From Blasia pusilla (taxonomy: Eukaryota > Marchantiophyta > Marchantiopsida > Blasiales), in NCBI GenBank assembly GCA_050084515.1, contig CM114275.1, forward strand, positions 16,926,001-16,990,000: a stretch of 64,000 nucleotides of DNA, read 5' to 3'. Numbering within the stretch: position 1 is the stretch's first letter; each line of letters opens with the position of its first letter. Positions 47,641 through 58,549 of this stretch are shown piece by piece. The position numbers and the translations under genes were made by a program. Below the pieces are notes generated by a model. That model searched no databases. It was not told the origin of the DNA and saw nothing but the letters and a program-made list of their open reading frames with translations.

Positions 47641-47939
47641 GAAAATATTATCCTCAAATCTCTTAGGGCGTGGAATAAACGGTCAAAGAAGAGAAACATG
47701 AAACACATGATGGATTCTCATATGCATCGATAGGTCAAGCTTATACGCCACGGCGCCCACTTTTGTAGGATAGTGAAAGGCCCAATATAGCGAGGATTAA
47801 GCTAACAAACTCCTACTAATGATAAATTGGTTGTTGCTAACCAAACCTTGTCCCCTTAAAAAAACTCAACATCTTGACGATGAGCATCTGCATATTATTT
47901 TTGTCGATTTTGGGCAATAGCCAACTTCTCCTTAGCAAG

Positions 47940-48700
47940 TTAAACCCCTTTTTGAATGTGGTCCACAAACTCATTAACTACAACTACCTTTGTAGGTTCC
48001 CTCAAACTTTTCCCTACTCGAGTGAAACTAGAAGGAATTGAGGGATGCTCTCCATGCATTAATAAGAACGGTGTGGCCTTAGTGATAGAGTTTATGCAGT
48101 TATTGTATGAGAACTCTACTAAGGATAACAATGAGTTTCATCCTTGTTGATCCTCAAATTTTAAGGCGTGTAGCATATCCTTAATGGTACGCTTGGTCCT
48201 TTCAGTTTGTCCATTAGTTCGAGGGTGATAAGCCGTAAGCATGGCTAGTTTAGTTTGGAGCAATCCGAATAAATCCTTCCAAAATAAACTCGTGAAATGG
48301 ATTTCCCTATCAGTAATAAGCACTTTAGGAAGACCATGATGGACAAAGACTATCTCGATGTAGATCCTAGCCAACTCTAGTGCAGTCACAATCTTCTTGG
48401 TCGGACGAAGGTGTATCATCTTGCTTAATCTATCCACAAAGACCACAATAGAGTAATATCCCATGATCGTACATGGTAGCTCACAAACAAGATCCATAGT
48501 GACTTGTTTTCAACGTTTTTGAGGTATTGGGATGGGCTCCAACAATCCTGTTGGTTTTGTGTTACTAGCCTTGATTTGTTGATAAATCCTACAACTCCTT
48601 ACATATACGTCAACATCTTCTCTCATTTTGGGCCAATAGTATGCCCGTTGTAATCCCTCTAAGGTTTTTTTAGCTCCCATATGACCCGTAATGACTGTGT
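47940..48700 (-). pseudogene. F integrase
   Basis: The zinc-binding part (about 48510-48720) has H-x4-H in HDTVITGH, but the second Cys of its C-x2-C is Tyr (CRIY). The core (48138-48497) starts MDLVCELPC with the first Asp and has VFVDRLSKMIHLRPT, LITDREIHFTSLFW with the second Asp (motif usually DRG) and YHPRTNGQTERTKRT with the catalytic Glu. All three acidic residues are present, but stops separate the parts (48133-48137, 48500-48510). Confidence 0.9.
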
Positions 48701-49130
48701 CGTGAGCTTCAAATAATACTTCAGTGCGTAATTGTGGATCTTGTGGGATCCATACTTTACCTTTATGGAAAACCAATCCTTGAGCCTTGTGTACTCTGTT
48801 GGCATAAACAACAACTGCAATTTCTTCATCCTCCTTTGTGGCTTTGGATAACTTTTTCCACCAACTAGAGTGAATCTCCACTTTAGATATGTTATTCATC
48901 TGTGGTATATGAGTCAAGTTATCTGCCAAATGCTTCTTTCCTTCCACATAGGCAATTTTCATCATGAATTGTTGTCGCCATTCTGCCCATCGAATTTGGC
49001 ATTTGGAGAGCTCCTTTTGGGATTCTAAGTAGACCAAGGGCTTGTAATCAGTCTCCACCACAAATTCCTTATCGCCCAAGTAATGTTTCCAATGCTTGGT
49101 TGCCAACACAATAGTAAGTCAAGGATTGTG
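48700..49130 (-). pseudogene. F RNase H and linker
   Basis: MLATKHWKHYLGDKEFVVETDYKPLVYLESQ with the TD motif, and the IRWAEWRQQFMMKIAYVEGKKHLADNLTH motif, are the standard RNase H C-terminal half. The N-terminal half (49110-49380) is frameshifted. Confidence 0.85.
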
Positions 49131-49386
49131 CAATTTGAGCACAACCTTTGACAAATCTTCGATAGAATCCTGTTAACCCTAGAAAACTCTTCAATTGAGT
49201 TTGATCCTAAGGTGCACCCTATTTTTGGATCGCTTTTACCTTCTCAATCATCACTTGAATACCTTTTGCGCTTACTCGATGCCCTAGATAATCAACTTAT
49301 GTCTTAAGGAACTCACGTTTTGAAACTTTGGAATACAACTCATTATCTCTTAGGATTTGAAGGACTTCTGGTAGATTATTTATATG

Positions 49387-49860
49387 CTACTCTATGGTTT
49401 TACTATAAACTAAGATATCATCTAAGAATACAATGATAGACTTGTCTAGATATGGACGAAAGATATCATTCATTAGGCCCATAAAGGTTGCAGGTACATT
49501 AGAAAGACCAAATGGCATGACTAAGTATTTGAAGTGTCCATATCTAGTACGAAAAGCAGCCTTGGCCATATCTTCATCCGCAATTCGAATTTGGTTGTAG
49601 CCGCTTCGAAGGTCAATTTTGGTGAAGTATTTTGCTCCTTGTAGCTGGTCAAACAAATCATCCATTCTTGGTAATGGATATTTTTTTTTGATTGTTTGTT
49701 GATTCAGTGCTCGATAGTCGATACACAGTCGCATGCTTCCATCTTTCTTTTTCACAAAAAGGACATGGGCTCCATATGGCATGACGCTTGGTTGGATGAA
49801 TCTTTTCTTCAACATCTCCTCCACTTGGGCTTTGCATTATTTTAATTCCCTTTGAGCTAA
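49387..49860 (-). pseudogene. F reverse transcriptase
   Basis: The frame carries [55 protein letters not shown] and [13 protein letters not shown], and ends with [15 protein letters not shown] is the catalytic motif. The palm and fingers are intact over 145 codons, the longest clean piece of this element. Confidence 0.93.
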
Positions 49861-50604
49861 GCGGTAAGGAGCCTTACATGCTGGTGTGTTTCCTGGAAGG
49901 ACCTCAATCTTGGTGTCTACCCTCCGTTTGGGTGGTAACCCTGATGGTAAATCATTTGTAAATACATCTTTGTATTCCTCCAATACTTCGCTCAACTCGT
50001 CCGATACTTCCGAATATTTTTTGAAACCACAAACATCTCTTATTAAACCTAGCAAACATACATCTTGATGATTGATGGTGGTTTTTCCTATTATATATAG
50101 GGGTAGGATTCTAGGACGTGATCTCACTCTATATCCGTAAAGCTTCCACTCTTGCGTCTTCACAATCTTTTTTCTCCAATCTATCTCTGGATTATACTAT
50201 TCTATCCAAGGCATTCCCAAGATAACATCATAACGTGCTAATCTAATGATCTTCATCTCCAACTCTTCCTGATACTTTCCTATCCTCAACTCTACCCTTC
50301 GAGGAAGCTTCTCAATCTTTTCTGTTTGCCCGTTTTACAATTCTACCTCTTCTTTTTGATCCCTCTCTAAAGGTAAGCCCAATTTCATATCTATGGCTCT
50401 TGAAAGGAAGTTTTCTATTGCCCTAGGATCAATCAACACTCTAACTTGGGATCCTTCTACTTCCCCATCTATAACAATGAGACGTGTTTCTCCTCTCTTG
50501 AAACCATTTACCTCCACATGTTTGTGTCGACCCTCACCTTTCCTCCTTTTGTTAGAACCAGTATATCTACGAGGCGGGATTACTAGTGGTTGGCGTTTCC
50601 CCAA
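49837..50604 (-). pseudogene. F protease and protease-RT linker
   Basis: The protease part (50335-50604) has VRVLIDPRAIENFLSRAI, in which the Asp-Ser-Gly active site has become Asp-Pro-Arg. The linker (49837-50163) contains the LPPKRRVDTKIEVLPGNTPA segment that leads into Ty3/gypsy reverse transcriptase (usually LPPxRxxDHxIxLxPGxxP). Confidence 0.8.
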
Positions 50605-51107
50605 GATCCGCCTTCTTCATTATTTTCCTGCATGTGTCCTCCTTCAAGATGATTAAGGGGGCGAGGATATGGCCTATTTTGGAGCCTTCAAAGATGATAA
50701 TTCATGGCTATGTGACCACACTCAAAACATTGGCGTGTATCTCTTCGGACTTAGAATTCTCTCCCTCCTCTAGGAACCCCGACCCCGTCGGTTCGAGCAG
50801 CAATCCCTTATATGTTAGGGTTTTGATCTCTCTCCATTGACATCCTTCCATTATACCTTCGCGGCGTATAACCATCTCGTGCTCGAAGGTTATCTAACTC
50901 CATGGGTGTGGGTCCGTAGTGGTTGTTCATGGAAGCAACCACCTCTCCTTCTCCTTCGTACATATTTTCCATAAATTGGGCACATGCGATTGCTTCATTG
51001 ATATCTTTTGGATTATCTTGAATCACCTTTTGACGCACCTTCCTCTTCAAACCTCTCTTGAACAGATCGAGAGGTTCTGGCCCACTCATGTCACGGATTT
51101 TATTGGA

Positions 51108-51562
51108 TTCTCAACATCCACTCCTCTGAGCACCATTGATTTGATCGACCCCCTTGTATGAGGAGAAGCCTAGATCGATGGTTCCAACTTAGACGTCGAA
51201 GGAGTCATAGTAATATGACGTAGGTGGTTTACGGAGTAGCGTTATTAGGTTTATCTAACCCTATATTGTATCAGGGTGCGGGGCACCCTGATGCGTCGCG
51301 GGGGTTCGGGGGCGCAGCCCCTTGCAAAATTTTTCTATTAATAGAAACTAAGAAAAATAGGTAAAAACCCTAGTTTTCCCGAGTAGTCAAATAGTCGGGA
51401 GCCGCCGCGGTAGCGCATTCTTGTATGTCGAGTTATCTCTCAGTTCAGGTTCCATCGAAGCTCTTCTGTGAGCGTACAAACGGACTAGGCCACTTTGTAT
51501 CTCTAAGTTTTGTAAAGATTTCAGTGATTTAGTCACTTTCTGCTTTTCTCACAGATTTGTAT
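51108..51562. mobile_element. GC-rich insertion in F gag, possible solo LTR
   Basis: It separates EFRDL from NKIRDMSGPE, which are adjacent in related gag proteins. It contains the hairpin CAGGGTGC-GGG-GCACCCTG (51272-51290) and CGGGGGTTCGGGGGCGCAGC. Ends of the TG...CA kind can be drawn but no target duplication matches, so its class stays open. Confidence 0.45.
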
Positions 51563-52343
51563 CTACAAGTCACGAAACTCTTTAATGTAGTCCTCCATAG
51601 TGCTTTTTTTCTCCAGTCGCCATAATTTAATTCTAGCATTGAGGATTGGATCCACAGCTTGGAAATTTTGCAGCAAGACTTACTTCATTCCGCTCCATGT
51701 GATTTGTTGAGTTGTTTCAATCAAGGATCTCTCCCATCCTTGATAGCATGTCAATGCTCCATCGATTAACCAAGATCTTATGAACATCCCTACAATATGA
51801 TGATCAATGTTGAAAAGGGATAAATGGATTTCCATCTAAGTGATCCAACCCTCTAATACCCCCATGGCTCGACTTCCTTTGTACGGTTCTACCTTGCATG
51901 CCTTTTTCATTTTCAATATCAATGATGCTTGAGCATTCATCTCCATCACTCTTTGGGGCTATGGGGGAGAGGTTCGACTGCGTTCACGGTGCGCCCATCA
52001 TCTCCACTCGAGAAATGGGTTGTCCTTAGCTCTGCGAGCGTAGGCCCCTCTTTTTACGTTCCGCTAATGGGTTTTCCATCACTCGTTTTTATGGGAGTGC
52101 ATAGTAGTCATAGCTCTCTTGTTTTCACTCTTTGTGAGTTTTGTCGTTGGTGCCCCCTTCCAATGTCTGTGGCCTTAAGTTTTGACTCTTTGAGTCCCCC
52201 TCTTTTTGTACTTCCGATGGGTTTTCCATCACTCGTTTTTATCGAAGTGCATCTTCTCCTTTTCACTCTTCGTGTTGCTTGGGCCTCCAATGCTCGTGCC
52301 CTTAAGAACTCTCCCTCGACACTCATGGTTCTCTCTCATCCCA

Positions 52344-52509
<166 letters not shown>

Positions 52510-53243
52510 ATATTTCTAACCGAAGAAACTTCTTGCGCTAATTCTTGGACTTGGTTTTGACTTTGATCAAATGCAACTCTCAACTCTCTCAATTCACAAA
52601 TCATATGCCTCAAAGTTTCTTCCATGATCACTCTAACTTTCCCTTGACCCTTTACTATCACTCTAATATAAGATCAAGATATACACCTGCCAATTTCGCA
52701 CAATAGGGACTACAAAAGGCAGTGTTGACGCAACGACTTCATCATAGTACTCTTGGCCAAACTTCCTCACCATTAACTCTCTATATGCTATCTTAGGTTG
52801 ACAAACCACATGGATTATACATACAGTGTTAAAAAACACTTGTGGGAGCCTATTCAAATCCATTCCCCATATCTCCTCTAAAATAATATATAAATAATGC
52901 AATCCCACACACGATCATATGTAACAATAAGGAGGATCACCGGTTAGCAAGACGTCATCACTTGCGTCATGAAAACTTCACCAAAGTGATATATGAGGTA
53001 TCTCGTGAACCACTGTCTATCTACATATGAAAGTTTGATGGTGAACGGATTAAAAAACGGGAAATTATGAGCCATTCTTGCTCCCCCTCAATCCATTATC
53101 TGCAAAACAACCCTTCCCTCCTACTCTACTTGCAGCTCAATAGCCGTTGCCAGCCTCTAACAACCTATGTACTCTCGACAATGTATCATTACTTGGTCAT
53201 CCTTCCAAGAGGGATAATCCACTCTCGTTGGAAGAGCAACCTC

Positions 53244-53255
53244 GCTCTGATACCA
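53244..53255 (-). promoter_or_regulatory. Primer-binding site of F for tRNA-iMet
   Basis: The minus strand reads TGGTATCAGAGC directly next to the LTR end, the standard plant initiator methionine tRNA primer site. Confidence 0.95.
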
Positions 53256-53256
53256 T

Positions 53257-53602
53257 TGTAACTCTTCAGCTCACGGAACCACTCTAGAGTTGCTCAAAGA
53301 TAGAATGTCCCTCGAGGCCTCTCCTCTTCCTTTATATACTTAGAGATAGAAGAGAAATTAGCTCTACCTATCCTTATGCCACGTGTCCTATTCTCATAGC
53401 ATGAGAGGATCTCCTTTGGAGTCTAATGCCCCAACCTCATCTTCCTCAACCTCATCCTTATCTTCTTTTTCACCAACCTATGGCCCCACTCCCATCTTTG
53501 TCTCATGTATCTTGTCTTTTCTCTCTTTGGTTGATTCTTTCCCGATTATGCGTTTCATGTCATAGATTTTAACTTAACTATGACCAACAAAGGATGGTTA
53601 CA
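53257..53602 (-). repeat. F 5' LTR (right in window)
   Basis: 346 bp, homologous to 47050-47402 with scattered substitutions and a short deletion near 53350. Confidence 0.93.
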
Positions 53603-53710
53603 CCTGCTCTCTTGGGTTTCTCGGGGCCTCAACTGGTCATCTTCGACCTCCTGAGTCTGCCCTCCAATACTCGCAAGGGTGCTCTACTATCTATCCTAAA
53701 AGACGTGACA
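53603..53710 (-). repeat. 'A'-type terminal module, right part
   Basis: Continues the module at 46668-47049 and ends CGTGACA at 53710, followed by AC and a B-type start at 53713. It is homologous to 62312-62433. Confidence 0.7.
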
Positions 53711-53712
53711 AC

Positions 53713-53870
53713 TGACGTGCGCATACACATCGCTCCGCTTGGAGATACAAAATATCTCCAATATTGGAGATATTTTGGTACTTCTTGTCTCGTTGTTTGG
53801 ATGCCATGAGTTAGCATGGGATTTTTTGTGTTTGTGTGTGTATTCAATGACATCGACGTGTATGCGCACG
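53713..53870. repeat. Inverted pair of 'B' modules with perfect 30-bp palindrome
   Basis: A short B copy in reverse orientation (from TGACGTGCGCATACACATCG) abuts a forward B copy ending GTATGCGCACGA. The centre, 53748-53777, is a perfect palindrome built on AAAATATCTCCAAT / ATTGGAGATATTTT with one extra matched base on each side. Confidence 0.85.
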
Positions 53871-53879
53871 ATATTCCAG

Positions 53880-54375
53880 ACATGGACAAGGTAAGTGCGA
53901 TTGTTGAATGGGAACCGCCTTCCACCGTGAAGGTGATGAGGAGGTTCATTGGAGCGGTCCAGTTTTATCGGACATACATGAAGAACTTTTCAGGAATACT
54001 GAAACCTCTGAGAGATTGGACTGCCAAGTTTTCCAACAAAACATGGACCAAGGAAGTAGATAAGGCGTTCAATTGAGTCAAGGAGATCCTCTCGCAAGAA
54101 CCAGTTGTGAATCTGTCAGAGTTTGACCAAGCGTTCGAGGTGCACACTGATGCTAGTGATTTTGCGATTGTAGGAATGTTGGTTCAAAAAGGGAGAATTG
54201 TAGCATATGAGAGCAAGAAGTTTAGCGACACCAAAGGAGATGGCCCACTTATGAGAAAGAGTTATTCGCGGTGGTTCATTGTTTGAGGAAGGGGCATCAC
54301 TATCTGGGAGTTCACAAGACTCGAGTATTCATAGATAATATTTCACTCAAGTATTTTGAGACCCAGAATCGCTTA
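53880..54375 (+). pseudogene. Chromovirus E, reverse transcriptase thumb and RNase H part
   Basis: The frame contains VSAIVEWEPPSTVKVMRRFI, GAVQFYRTYMKNFSGILKPL, FEVHTDASDFAIVGMLVQ and, after frame changes, KYFETQNRL. These are the connection and RNase H segments of a Ty3/gypsy element. Sequence upstream of 53880 is replaced by B modules. The frame is cut after CGCTTA (54375) by copy D. Confidence 0.85.
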
Positions 54376-54511
54376 TGTCGTGCGCATACATATCGCTACA
54401 CAACATACATCGCTGGTCACATCTACAGCACACAACATTGATCTTCCCCACACGCGGGTCAATCCACACATGTACAAAAATCAACTCATACATATATATG
54501 GAGATCACACA
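54376..54511 (-). repeat. Copy D terminal module B2
   Basis: 136 bp, plus-strand start TGTCGTGCGCATAC, end GAGATCACACA. Same length as B1. Confidence 0.9.
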
Positions 54512-54513
54512 AC

Positions 54514-54993
54514 AAAAATAAAGAGTAGTAAAAATGGCACACCCGGCCTAAAACTCCACTCCTCAATCTACATCGGCATATCGAGCCTCGTCCATCCTGT
54601 GCTATCAAGGAATCCGGACGCTAGCACCCTAGTCCTATCTCACACACATACAAGGGAGGTGCTCCAACGGCCCAACATGAGAAAGATGGCTTAGGAAAGC
54701 CATCTTCCTCTCTTATATAGGGTTCAGAAGAGCCAAAAGGCTTTTCCCCTAAAAATAGCCCTCCCCTTGATAACCCGCGCGCACGGGTTACCAAGGGCGG
54801 GTGACCTGGTCAACAAGTCATCCGGCTGTAAAAGACCTCAACATGAAAGTTTTAAGAAACGACATTCCTGACACAATGGACCTATCCTCAACCTCATACG
54901 ACATCGTGGGACAAAGTTACACTCAAGATAGTCCGCTGGCTCCTATGCCCTATCCACGATAGATCTCGGCCTATCGGCTACTCAGATGTGACA
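54514..54993 (-). repeat. Copy D terminal module A2
   Basis: 480 bp, plus-strand start AAAAATAAAGAG, end CAGATGTGACA. It holds a TATATAAG box on the minus strand near 54712-54720, so it carries the promoter of the terminal repeat. Confidence 0.92.
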
Positions 54994-54995
54994 AC

Positions 54996-55131
54996 TGTCG
55001 TGCGCATACATATCGCTACACAACATACATCGATGGTCACATCTACACCATACAACACCGATCTTCCCCACACACTGGTCGATCCACACATGTACAAAAA
55101 TCAACTCATACATATACATGGAGATCACACA
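54996..55131 (-). repeat. Copy D terminal module B1
   Basis: 136 bp, homologous to B2 with a few substitutions. It lies between the polypurine tract of the body and A2, separated from A2 by 2 nt. Confidence 0.9.
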
Positions 55132-55142
55132 ACCGCCCCCCT
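55132..55142 (-). promoter_or_regulatory. Polypurine tract of copy D
   Basis: The minus strand reads TAGGGGGGCGG directly before the B1 start TTGTGTG. Copy A has the same tract (GGGGGGCG) in the same place. Such tracts prime plus-strand synthesis at the upstream edge of an LTR. Confidence 0.75.
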
Positions 55143-55181
55143 AGCTGGCAGTTGGATCCCCCCAACTCTAGATAGAAAATA

Positions 55182-55940
55182 TCACATCTCTCTGACATGA
55201 CCTACTACCCTATACACATCTCGGCCACAACCATCGTCTTGTGGGAACCACATCAAGAGGGGGGTCAGACATGACATATGCCACCCTCGAGAACAACCAT
55301 CACATACCAACATGGTTGCACTCCTCGTAGATCCGCACAACATACACCTCAAGCCTGCAGGTACCACTTCCAAGCTCGGATCCACCGTCCCATCTACGTT
55401 TGGAAGATGACATGGCGCATAATTGCACATATGATCCTTCCAAACCATACCATCCCGTCCCTCCAACATGAGGACTCCGGTCGGTAATACCTCGCGCACA
55501 CGTAGGATCGTGCGCCCTGCAGTGATATCTAGCGTCATGGATACCGCATGCTGTAAATACACGTAATCTCCAGGATGAAACCTCCTAATCCCGGGACGAT
55601 AACCTCCTCCACGAATGGTCGCGTACCTCAATGTATCTCTATGCTGGGCAAAAGCTAAGTTCTCAAAGGCCATAGGCATAACTCTACAAAAAACTTCTGC
55701 CCTCTGAGAACATGCTTGTACCCAAACATCTGGATCATCAAGATCTAACACCTCCGCCATGTCATGTCGAATCGCTGCAGGTAAATCTGTCTCTTTCCCA
55801 AAGAGCAAAAAGTATGGTGAAAATGACGCCAAGGATGCCTGCCGACTAAAGCGATAACACATAGCCAACCATGGCAACTGTAGGTCCCACTCCCTCAACT
55901 GTCCCCGCTGCAAGCCATACTTGGGCAATCCTCTCTTCAC
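55182..55940 (-). pseudogene. Copy D integrase C-terminal region with PHD finger
   Basis: A 252-codon open frame. It starts in the integrase tail (PWLAMCYRFSRQASLASFSP), passes GDYVYLQH and GRTILRVREVLPTGVLMLEG, and enters a PHD finger: CMLCGSTRSAT, MLVCDGCSRGWHMSCLTP. Six ligands of the C4HC3 pattern are in frame. A frameshift after SCLTP displaces the last Cys pair, which copy A retains. The finger would sit where chromoviruses have a chromodomain. Confidence 0.82.
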
Positions 55941-55943
55941 TGT

Positions 55944-56519
55944 CTATACCACTCTCTCCGCCAACCCATCCGCCTCAGGATAATCTCTGGACGTGGTGCG
56001 GTGATCTATCAGCGCCTGATCACACAAGGCCTGAAACTCTCCCCTGAACTCGGTACCCCGGTCAGTCAACACCTCCGCCGGTGCACCAAAGTGGCTAAGC
56101 ACACGATCTAGAAATGCATGAGCTGTTTCCTTGCTCGCCTTGTCTGGTAGTGCCACCAACTCTATCCATTTGGAGAAATGCTCCACCATGACCAACACGT
56201 ACCTATGATGACGCCCCGTCAATGGCAAAGGTCCCGCAAAGTCTAAACTCCACAGATAACCTAAACCCATAATCGGCAAAGGATGTAACTACGGAGTGGG
56301 AGCATTGAAGGATGCTCACACTCTGTGACATACCATACATCTGGCCACAAACTGCTGTACCCCAGTATGCATGCCGCGCCACCAATAGTGAACCTGGAGT
56401 AAGCTATAAGTACGCTTTACTCCAAAATGTCCCAACTCCTCATGGGCATGTCGCACTACACGTGCTCGTTGGGAAGGATGAGGTACCACTCGTATCCTAC
56501 CATCTCCCCATACCCGCAA
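55944..56519 (-). pseudogene. Copy D integrase zinc and catalytic domains
   Basis: Zinc part (56316-56519): HAHEELGHFGVKRTYSLL and CMVCHRV give H-x-n-H and C-x2-C. Core (55944-56279): LDFAGPLPL (first Asp), VMVEHFSKWIELVALPDKAS, VLTDRGTEF (second Asp) and EADGLAERVV (catalytic Glu) are all present, so the DDE triad is intact. Only the short stretch 56280-56315 changes frame. Confidence 0.88.
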
Positions 56520-56534
56520 AATGTTAGTCCCCTC

Positions 56535-57401
56535 CTACCTGAACCTCCTAGCTCTCTGTAGGATCCGATCCTGCTCCCTAGCACTCACTGTACTCGTTAT
56601 GACGCCAATGCGCAAGAACTCCAAAACCTCCACGTCATCATGGATATCACGACCACCTGTCGCCTCCTCACTGACCTCCGCATCCAAAGATTCATCATCC
56701 AACCCCACCATTGGAGTCATCACCTGTGGCTGACCTGCCATAGTCAACCAACAAAGATAGGCAGATGCATGCCAACCGGGCACCATCTCCTCATCACTCT
56801 CTCCGTGCCATCGAGCTCCTGTGTCGTCTCTCTGACTCGGACATGGTTTATGACTCAACCCATCTGCATCCTGGTTTAGCCGACCTGGCCTATGAACCAC
56901 CTCAAACTCATACTCGTGTAGTAATAGAGCCCACTTGGCAAGCTTTCCCGTAAGCTTGTCGGACTCCATCAACCACCTCAATGGCTGATGATCAGTGATA
57001 AGTGTGAAAGGGTTGCCGAATAAATAGCACCTGAAATGTGCCACGGCCCACACTGCAGCCAAGCACTCTCCCTCGTAGGAGATGTACTTTGCCTCTGCAA
57101 TGTTGTTCGATCGGCTGGCGTAAGCCACAACGAACTCCCTCTCCTCGTCATCCCTCTGAGTAAGCACTGCTCCTAGACCCAACATGCTCCAATCCGTATG
57201 TAACTGGAATGGGCGACCCCTAACCGGTCTCTGTAAAATGGGTGAGGATGTCAACCTGTCCTTGAGCTCCTGATCATCTCCCCACAACCAAACCTGATCA
57301 AGTCTCGTCAACAAGGTCAAAGACTTTGCGATCGCACTAAAACCCTTGACATACCGTGGATAGAAGTTCACCAGTCCAAGAAATGCTCGGACTCGACTCA
57401 C
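56535..57401 (-). CDS. Copy D RNase H with RT connection domain
   Basis: A clean 288-codon frame, the longest of the family here. It opens with MSRVRAFLGLVNFYPRYVKGF (connection), then LHTDWSMLGLGAVLTQRDD, YEGECLAAVWAVAHFRCYLF and TLITDHQPLRWLM with the RNase H Asp, Glu, Asp residues in place, then KWALLLHEYEFEVVHRPG. The tail (VPGWHASAYLCWL onward) leads to the integrase. Its integrity suggests that this copy is fairly young. Confidence 0.9.
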   Translation of the reverse strand: MSRVRAFLGLVNFYPRYVKGFSAIAKSLTLLTRLDQVWLWGDDQELKDRLTSSPILQRPVRGRPFQLHTDWSMLGLGAVLTQRDDEEREFVVAYASRSNNIAEAKYISYEGECLAAVWAVAHFRCYLFGNPFTLITDHQPLRWLMESDKLTGKLAKWALLLHEYEFEVVHRPGRLNQDADGLSHKPCPSQRDDTGARWHGESDEEMVPGWHASAYLCWLTMAGQPQVMTPMVGLDDESLDAEVSEEATGGRDIHDDVEVLEFLRIGVITSTVSAREQDRILQRARRFR

Positions 57402-57453
57402 ATCTGTAGGGCATGGAATCTGCCAATAGTCTCTACCTTCGTCTAGTGAACGC

Positions 57454-58264
57454 CTAACCCACTCGGGTATATGGTGTATCCCAAGTACTCAATCTGCTCT
57501 GAAAGAATGACTTGCCTGGATGTAACTTCAGTCCATGTAATCTGCAATCGCGAAACACCTCCTCCAAGTGTCGCTCATGCTCCTCAACCGTGGAACTGAA
57601 GATAAGAATATCATCTATGTAACATCGTACAAAATCCAAGCCATCCAGAATCCTATCCATCACTCTCTGAAACTCTGCAGGCGCGTTCTTCAACCCAAAT
57701 GGTAAGAACCACCACTGATACAAGAAATCTCTCCCAAACCGATCTATCCCCCAGAATGTTGTCTTCTCCTTGTCCTCCAACCTGATAGGAAGATGATGAT
57801 AGCCAGCACGGAGATCTAAAGTACTGAAGATCTTGGCACGCCCTACCGCATCAAAGATCTCCTCAGGAGTAGGCATGGCGTACCAATCTGACCTCGTCTG
57901 TCGATTGATAGGACGGTAATCTCCACACATCCGCCTATCCGTCCAATTGCCATACATATCCTTCTTTGCCAAGATGTATGGCGGATGCATACTCCCCATG
58001 TGATAACTCCACAAGTCCTGCCTCCAACAAGTCCTGACTCCTGCTCTGAATCAAGGCTCGCTCCATATCAGAATACCTGTAGGGTCGACGAAAGATCGGC
58101 ATATCACTAGCCAACTCAATTCGTATTCCAGGACCCTTCAGCGTACCCAAGTCTCTCATACTGAAGGCAAAACAATTGACATGCCTTCTCAAAAAACTAT
58201 GAACTCGCCGTCGCTCTCCTCTTATCAACTTGAGACCTATCACACGCTCCCAAGTCTCCATCAT
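57454..58264 (-). pseudogene. Copy D reverse transcriptase
   Basis: Two overlapping frames: 57935-58264 with LGTLKGPGIRIELASDMPIF and YRYSDMERALIQSRSQDLL; 57454-58014 with MCGDYRPINRQTRSDWYAMP, FSTLDLRAGYHHLPI, FLPFGLKNAPAEFQRVMDRI and FVRCYIDDILIFSSTVEEH. The YIDD catalytic motif is intact. A frameshift near 58000 and another near 57480 break the polyprotein. Confidence 0.9.
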
Positions 58265-58549
58265 GACCTCACTCGGAGAGGACGCAACCTCCAGCTTTGG
58301 TTGCTATGTAGCAACCCTAGCCACCTCCGCAACAGCCACTCCACTCTGACCTCCTGCACCATGCTCCACATCCGAAAAATGAACATGTGCTACTCTAGCC
58401 GCCTTCGCACTCTCTGCTCGAACGATGTCCTAGGAAGTCCATGGGTGCCTATCTCTCCTCATCTCGCCCCAAGCCAATGCCTGTACAGACCCTGTAGGCA
58501 ATGGTCCACCTTGTGGACGTGACGGCATGGATGACACTCGCATCCGTCT

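Noticed and set aside
54374-55131. Interpreting the 3' end of copy D as an ordinary tandem of two LTRs
   Set aside because: The body lies between A1 and B1, so no complete repeat unit stands on its 5' side; ordinary LTR-body-LTR order does not fit, although a permuted circle insertion remains possible.
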